Under the pieces are notes generated by a model that was given only the letters and a program-made list of their open reading frames with translations, had not been told where the DNA came from and searched no databases. From Tachypleus tridentatus (Eukaryota > Arthropoda > Merostomata > Xiphosura > Limulidae): a stretch of DNA of 64,000 nt. This document shows positions 59,435 to 64,000 of the stretch, one piece after another (the stretch's first letter is position 1; each line of letters begins with the position of its first letter). Made by a program: the position numbers and the translations under genes. The stretch is from the NCBI RefSeq assembly GCF_004210375.1, contig NC_134829.1, forward strand, positions 23,018,034 to 23,082,033. The letters are read 5' to 3'.

Positions 59435-59700
59435 GGCCCGGCATAACTAGGTGGTTAAGGCACTCGACTAGTAATCTGAGGGTCGCAAGTTCGAATCCTT
59501 ATTATCCCCAACATGCTAGCCTTTTCAACCGTGGTGCCGTTATAATGTTACGGTCAATCCCACTATTCGTTGTTAAAAGAGTAGCCCAAAAGTTGGCGTT
59601 GGCTGTTATGACTAGCGGCCTTCCTTCTAGTCTTACACTACTAAATTAGGGACAGATAACCCTCGTGTAGCTGCGCTTGAAATTCAAAAAAACAAACCAA
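59435..59700 (+). mobile_element. tRNA-Thr-like SINE, near full length
   Basis: GGCCCGGCATAACTAGGTGG head, AAGTTCGAATCCTTA B box, full body, CAAAAAAACAAACC tail. Confidence 0.92.
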
Positions 59701-59776
59701 ATGTTGATTTACTTATACTTTGTACGCATAGTTCGTGCATCAACCTATATCAGCTATCATAGAAATTTTAATGTTG

Positions 59777-60017
59777 TAGCGCTGATAGCCCTAGCCGTCC
59801 CTAATTTAGCAGTGTAAGACTAGAGGGAAGGCAGCTAGTCATCACCACCCACCGCCAACTCTTGGACTACTTTTTTACCAGCGAATAGTGGGATTGACCG
59901 TAACATCATAACGCCCCCATGGCTGAAAGGGCAAGCATGTTTGGTGCGACGGGGATGCGAACCCGCGACCCTCAGATTATGAGTCGCACGCCTTAAACCA
60001 ACTGGCCATGCCGGGCC
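59777..60017 (-). mobile_element. tRNA-Thr-like SINE, tail-truncated
   Basis: Begins in the body (CCTAGCCGTCCCTAATTTAG) and ends GGCCATGCCGGGCC. B-box region reads GGGATGCGAACCCGCG. Confidence 0.92.
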
Positions 60018-60274
60018 CTTATTCATTGGTCATTTGCAACTTTCGTGACGATATATTAATGTGTAAAACAGATTATTAGCTTTGCTCATTTTAACAACTT
60101 ATACTAAGTTACGTTTTACTTTAGTACTCATAACTAAAAGACGCTAACGGGTTGTGTTTTGAAATATGAAATATATGTACTTACATAAGTTTGAAAATAA
60201 CATCTTAACATACTCGTTAACATGGAACATGTTTGGGATTGATATTATGCTCCATTTTTTCCAGACAGGTTATC

Positions 60275-60404
60275 ATGTCTTACAAATTAATCGACTACGA
60301 CTTCACCACTGAAGCCGATTTGGCTCGTTTGATTCTTGATTACAAGGGAATAGAGTACGAATCTGTAAGATTGAGCAAGGCAAACGCTTCCGAAGCAGAA
60401 GCAA
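60275..60404 (+). CDS. GST-like coding exon 1
   Basis: Starts at ATG 60275, ten bases after acceptor TTTTTTCCAG (an alternative CAG lies at 60266-60268). Ends phase 1 at GTAAGA. Encodes the first beta strand and helix of the GST N domain (LARLILDYKGIEYESVRL). Confidence 0.88.
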
Positions 60405-63400
60405 GTAAGATCTTTCTAAATGTGTATTATTAGTCATAAACTAGTTATTTTATCACCGCCAACTGTTTTTTTTTTTTTAAAATGGGTTCAACATTTTCAA
60501 TACAGGAGGCAGTTAAAACAAAGAGTACTAATTATTTCCCGCAGTTAACATCTCATAATACTAATACTCTCTCTTGAGTCAGCGGTAAGGTTACGGACTT
60601 ACAACACTAAAATCCAGAGATCAAATCCTTGTTATAAACATAGGACAGATAGTCAATTATACGGTTTCGCGCTGAGAACAATTCTCCGGGAATCGGTAAA
60701 TATCCCACCCACCCCCAACAACATCAAGTGATACAGTCCTCCGTTTGAAATGCATGCTAAAAACAAACAACAGCTGAGCTACTCAGTGGCTCAATAGTAA
60801 TTCTGTGGACTTACAACGCCAAAAATCGGGTCTGTATACCCGTGGTGGCCCATTGTGTAGAACTGTATTTATCTACAAATGCACTAAGAGAAATATAATC
60901 TAAAATTCATTTTCAATGTTTACAAGGTCCTCCAGTTAAAATTTTTCTCTAGATTTTCTTGTACAAAATTCAGCAATGTTATTACATATATTTTTCTCAC
61001 ACGTGCGTGGAATAAGCAACTGAGCCTGTAGAAACATCAAATAGCTCAAATTTCGTGTGCAGAAATGCCAGCACTTTGGTCATGTTCAATGTTAGAAGTT
61101 TGTGAAGAATTACGGCACGCGCCAACATGTTCGAAACCTAACTTACAAGCAAAAATTAATTAACAATATAAAACTGGTGTTTGTAGCACGTAATATATAT
61201 ATTGAGTTATCAATAAGAGAAATGAGGATATTGAAATTCATGCAACCTGCTGTTAAAATAACTAACTGGTATTTAACAGTATTATATAACAGCAAGTAAA
61301 TTAGCTACTTACATGTACAGAATAAAAACATGAACTGTTATTTTTACTTATTTTACACAGAGTATGTATCACTGTACGGGGTATTTTTATATACGTTTTA
61401 ATGGGATAATATGTTTTAACTGCAACTATATAATTCAGCATATGTCTGAACATTTATATATAAATAATTTGCAATTATATCGTTCACACACGTATACTGC
61501 ATTTTAAAACTACCTTTCGAAATCTACTTTCCTAATTGGTTACTTATTAGTACAGTTTCTTTACAATAAATCAAAATCAGACGAGAGTTTACATCACAAA
61601 TCATGTCAATCAGTGTGTGCTCCTTGAATTGGGAGGGGGAACCCTCTCTCCAAGGGTTTTTCTCTACACCGTAAAATTCTTGAATTATGTTTATAAAATC
61701 ATGTCGCCCATTTTGTTCTTTTGTTGCCAAGTGCTTGAATTTTGATATTCGTTTTTATAGTTGCTTTCACATTTTTAGGGTTGTGAATTACATATTTTAG
61801 CGCCCCCCAGTGGCTCAGTGGTATGTCTGCGGACTTACAATGCTAAAAACCGGGTTTCGATACCCGTGGTGAGCAGAGCACAGATAGCCAGTTGAGTAGC
61901 TTTGTTATTCATTCAAAATAACAACAAAAAAACAAACATATTTTAGTGTTTCTATGAACAGGAATTTCAAGTAAATGGAATCAGCAAAAACTGTCTGATA
62001 AGCCAATTTAATACCTCACTGCGTTGTAATTAGCAGTGTAAGACTAGAAGGAAGGCAGCTAGTCATCACCACCCACCGCCAACTTTTGGGCTACTCTTTT
62101 ACCAAAGAATAGTGGGATTGACAGTCACATTATAACGCCCCCACGGTTGAAAGGGCGAGCATGTTTGGTACGACCGGAATTCGAACCCGCGACCCTCGGA
62201 TTACGAGTCAAACGCCTTAACACACTTGGCCATGCCGGGCCCATTATTGCCGGTATACAAGTAGCTAACAAATAAAATGCAATATTAAAGAGATATAAGT
62301 TACAACAATGCATTAAATCAAATCTAAGTATAATCATACATTGTCCAGTTTAATGAATTTAAACAATCAGTTTTTCTTTTGGAGTACAACATATTTTTAA
62401 TATAAACTATTAAAGCTGTATAAACAATGCCGTATCGTAGGTGTTCTTTCATTGGGTTAGTCTTTTAGATTTCCTGGTGAGGCTCAGTCCACATAACCAG
62501 GGCCGTATTATTTATTAGGCACAGTACTTAGGGCTACGAAAACTATGGGTCCATGAAAAATTTCCTTAAAAGTTAATCTTTGATTTAGCTTACATGGCTG
62601 GCACAGCCTAAGAACAAAAGGTGCCTTGATTCGGCACTGTGCATAACGATAACAAATTAGTTTGCTTCTTTCACACTGTTTGCCACAGGTTTCCTTCACA
62701 TACCCACAGTTGTATCAATTAGTTTTTAAATAACGTTTTCTACAGAATGTTGTTTTTTTCTAACTGGTTCCCATATTTTATTCAGCACTACATCACAGTT
62801 CGTATTTATAAGGTATCCTTGTTTCTGTTTTGAAAAGTCTCTCAACAGTTAATATTTATGAAAATTCTAGGAATACTTTAATAAACTTTCTAAATATACT
62901 ATTATCATCCTGTGTCTTTCTAGCAAAAACTAAATTAAAACATTAAAAGTGCTGCTTACAACAAAATATTTAAGGTTTCTTATTTATTAGAAATAATGTT
63001 TCGTTAAACGTTTTCAGTTTAGCGACTTTTTTTCTTTTTTTGAGCTGTTTTGTTATACACTAATCTGTTGCATTTGTCTCAGATGCCCCCTTCGGAAAGT
63101 TACCAATCTTGGAAGAAGATGGAGAAGTTACTGTTGGAGGGCCTGTATTACCATCGTACTTGGCAATGAAACATGGTTAATAAAATATTTTAGGTTCAAT
63201 ATCCACATTATTTTGCTAGAATATATTACTAATTGATCAAAGTTTAATAGCAATATCACTGATAATATGTTCATAAGATTTTTGTTGTTGTTGTTGTTAT
63301 TTTGCTGTTTTTTTTTACTTGCAAGCCTAAAAGCTGTAGAGTCGAGTTTGTAATTTATAGAACTAAATCAGTGGCTTTCGAATGTAATCGCTTTCATACA

Positions 63401-63606
63401 TTTATATATTGTTGCCTCATCATATCAAGAAAATTATGAAAGTATAATATTTTAGTGATGAGCAAAACTGGGTTTTACTTGATCCAGACTTTGCAGGATT
63501 AGACTTCAAACAAAAAGGCAAGTGTGCTACAATCATCGTTGGACTTCGTGAGATGTTCGTTAAATTTCGGCAGGAAGATATGATGAAACTGACTCAGGAA
63601 GAGAAG
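60275..63606 (+). CDS. Sigma-class glutathione S-transferase-like protein, 5' part (continues past window)
   Basis: Seen: coding exons 60275-60404, 63083-63175 and 63497-63606 join in phase (1, 1, 0) with GT-AG introns, giving 111 residues. The N-terminal thioredoxin-like domain is present: MSYKLIDYDFTTEADLARLI, then APFGKLPILEEDG with the family's cis-Pro, then VGGPVLPSYLAMKHG. The third exon (GLDFKQKGKCATIIVGLREM) starts the helical domain. Known: sigma GSTs are about 200 aa cytosolic enzymes that conjugate glutathione or isomerise prostaglandin H2, so about 90 residues should lie beyond the right edge. Odd: the Gln-Ser pair that normally binds glutathione aligns with Gly-Gly, and the usual catalytic Tyr position aligns with Asp, with a Tyr one residue on. 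Activity is therefore uncertain. No frame breaks are seen. Confidence 0.85.
60571..60685 (+). mobile_element. tRNA-Val-like SINE, diverged
   Basis: GAGTCAGCGGTAAGGTTACG, GACTTACAACACTAAAATCC, ATCAAATCCTTGTTAT, then GACAGATAGTCAATTATACG. Confidence 0.6.
60778..60880 (+). mobile_element. tRNA-Val-like SINE, diverged
   Basis: CTCAGTGGCTCAATAGTAAT, GTGGACTTACAACGCC, GTATACCCGTGGTGGCCCAT, TTGTGTAGAACTG. Confidence 0.65.
61800..61935 (+). mobile_element. tRNA-Val-like SINE, best preserved copy
   Basis: Head CCCCCAGTGGCTCAGTGGTA with A box, CTTACAA loop (Val-type TAC anticodon position), GGGTTTCGATACCCG B-box region, CACAGATAGCCAGTTGAGTA body, and tail of CAAAATAACAACAAAAAAAC. Confidence 0.85.
62027..62242 (-). 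mobile_element. tRNA-Thr-like SINE, tail-truncated
   Basis: Begins ATTAGCAGTGTAAGACTAGA, ends GGCCATGCCGGGCCC; B-box region GGAATTCGAACCCGCG. Confidence 0.92.
63083..63175 (+). CDS. GST-like coding exon 2
   Basis: Acceptor ...TTTGTCTCAG, donor GTTAAT. Encodes NAPFGKLPILEEDGEVTVGG and PVLPSYLAMKH: the cis-Pro loop and the altered glutathione-binding turn. Confidence 0.88.
63176..63496 (+). other. GST-like gene intron after coding exon 2
   Basis: 321-bp AT-rich intron with a short GTT-rich run near 63283. Nothing else seen. Confidence 0.8.
63497..63606 (+). CDS. GST-like coding exon 3
   Basis: Acceptor ...GACTTTGCAG, donor GTGTGT. Encodes GLDFKQKGKCATIIVGLREM and a following helix ending KLTQEEK, the start of the all-alpha domain. 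The next exon is outside the window. Confidence 0.82.
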
Positions 63607-63914
63607 GTGTGTTTGTTTTTTTTTAGCATGAAATAATTAGGAAGTAGTTTATGTTCTAAAAAAGTAAAAGTGCATTTTAAAAATGTTACAAATAATATAT
63701 AATCAACGTAAAAGCTGATTCTAAAAATATGCTATTATAAAGCCAATACTCTAAATCTGTGATAAAAATATTTTTTCTTCATATTCCTATTAATTTGTCC
63801 ATTTTGCACTCGAAATGACAGGCGTAAAATAAATTTTAGATCTATATTTTGTTTCCCACAAGTTACTACGCCGTTTGTTAAATTCCATTACACATCAATT
63901 GGACTAGACGGTGA
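63607..63914 (+). other. GST-like gene intron after coding exon 3 (continues)
   Basis: AT-rich intron up to the SINE at the right edge. Confidence 0.7.
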
Positions 63915-64000
63915 TTGTTCGTTTGTTTTTGAATTTCGCGCAAAGCTACACTGCGCTAGCCGTCCCTTATTTATCAGTGTAAGACTCTTGGGCTACTCTT
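63915..64000 (-). mobile_element. tRNA-Thr-like SINE, cut by the window edge
   Basis: Tail TTTGTTTTTGAATTTCGCGC, then GCTAGCCGTCCCTTATTTAT, with a deletion joining TAAGACTC to TTGGGCTACTC. Confidence 0.88.

Larger units (their letters stand above)
58958..60264 (+). other. GST-like gene 5' UTR intron
   Basis: Inferred intron between the noncoding exon and the start-codon exon. It contains two oppositely oriented SINE copies (listed) and AT-rich filler. Confidence 0.45.
60405..63082 (+). other. GST-like gene intron after coding exon 1
   Basis: 2.7-kb intron with three Val-like SINE pieces and one Thr-like SINE (listed). The remainder (about 60890-61800 and 62243-63082) is AT-rich with no feature recognised. 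Confidence 0.75.

Noticed and set aside
61800-61875. tRNA-Val gene
   Set aside because: Same argument; part of the second SINE family with a conserved non-tRNA body.

Overview
This is animal nuclear DNA: AT-rich, with spliced genes, long introns and many retroelement remnants, and no bacterial-style operons. The sigma-type GST-like gene and the mix of tRNA-derived SINEs with CR1, Jockey-like and Penelope-like elements suggest an arthropod. My best guess is a chelicerate and possibly a horseshoe crab, because the dominant SINE looks like one I associate with those genomes. That guess rests on memory and needs a database search.

Layout. 1-15.2 kb is AT-rich and CpG-poor, with no recognisable coding exons. 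It holds a Penelope-like scrap (~1.2 kb), a (GT)n run (8.3 kb) and a broken CR1 LINE (12.7-14.5 kb). At 15.2-15.36 kb there is a weak candidate minus-strand first exon. 15.7-27.5 kb is a SINE-dense intergenic stretch with a nested SINE, several copies with visible target-site duplications, and an internally deleted mariner (25.83-26.75 kb). 27.77-44.6 kb (+) is a complete five-exon ZC4H2 orthologue (226 aa). Its 11.5-kb first intron holds decayed CR1, other LINE, Jockey-like and Penelope-like pieces, and its last intron holds a 39-bp tandem repeat. 44.6-51.8 kb is its 3' flank, with a 226-bp Tc1/mariner deletion derivative. 52.9-55 kb contains two minisatellites, one degenerate (~67-72 bp) and one well preserved (47 bp). 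55-58 kb has more SINEs and a decayed copy of an unidentified protein family. 58.85 kb to the right edge (+) is the 5' part of a sigma-class GST-like gene: a noncoding first exon and three coding exons, continuing past the window.

The two genes are independent. Most other structure is mobile-element debris. Dominant SINE copies occur only in the intergenic blocks and the GST locus, and none was seen across ZC4H2 or in the first 15 kb. The most interesting points are the altered glutathione-site residues of the GST-like gene, SINE 3' tails that resemble the tail of the resident Jockey-like LINE, and hammerhead-ribozyme-like cores in two Penelope-like 3' remnants. I did not find a clearly new multi-gene system.
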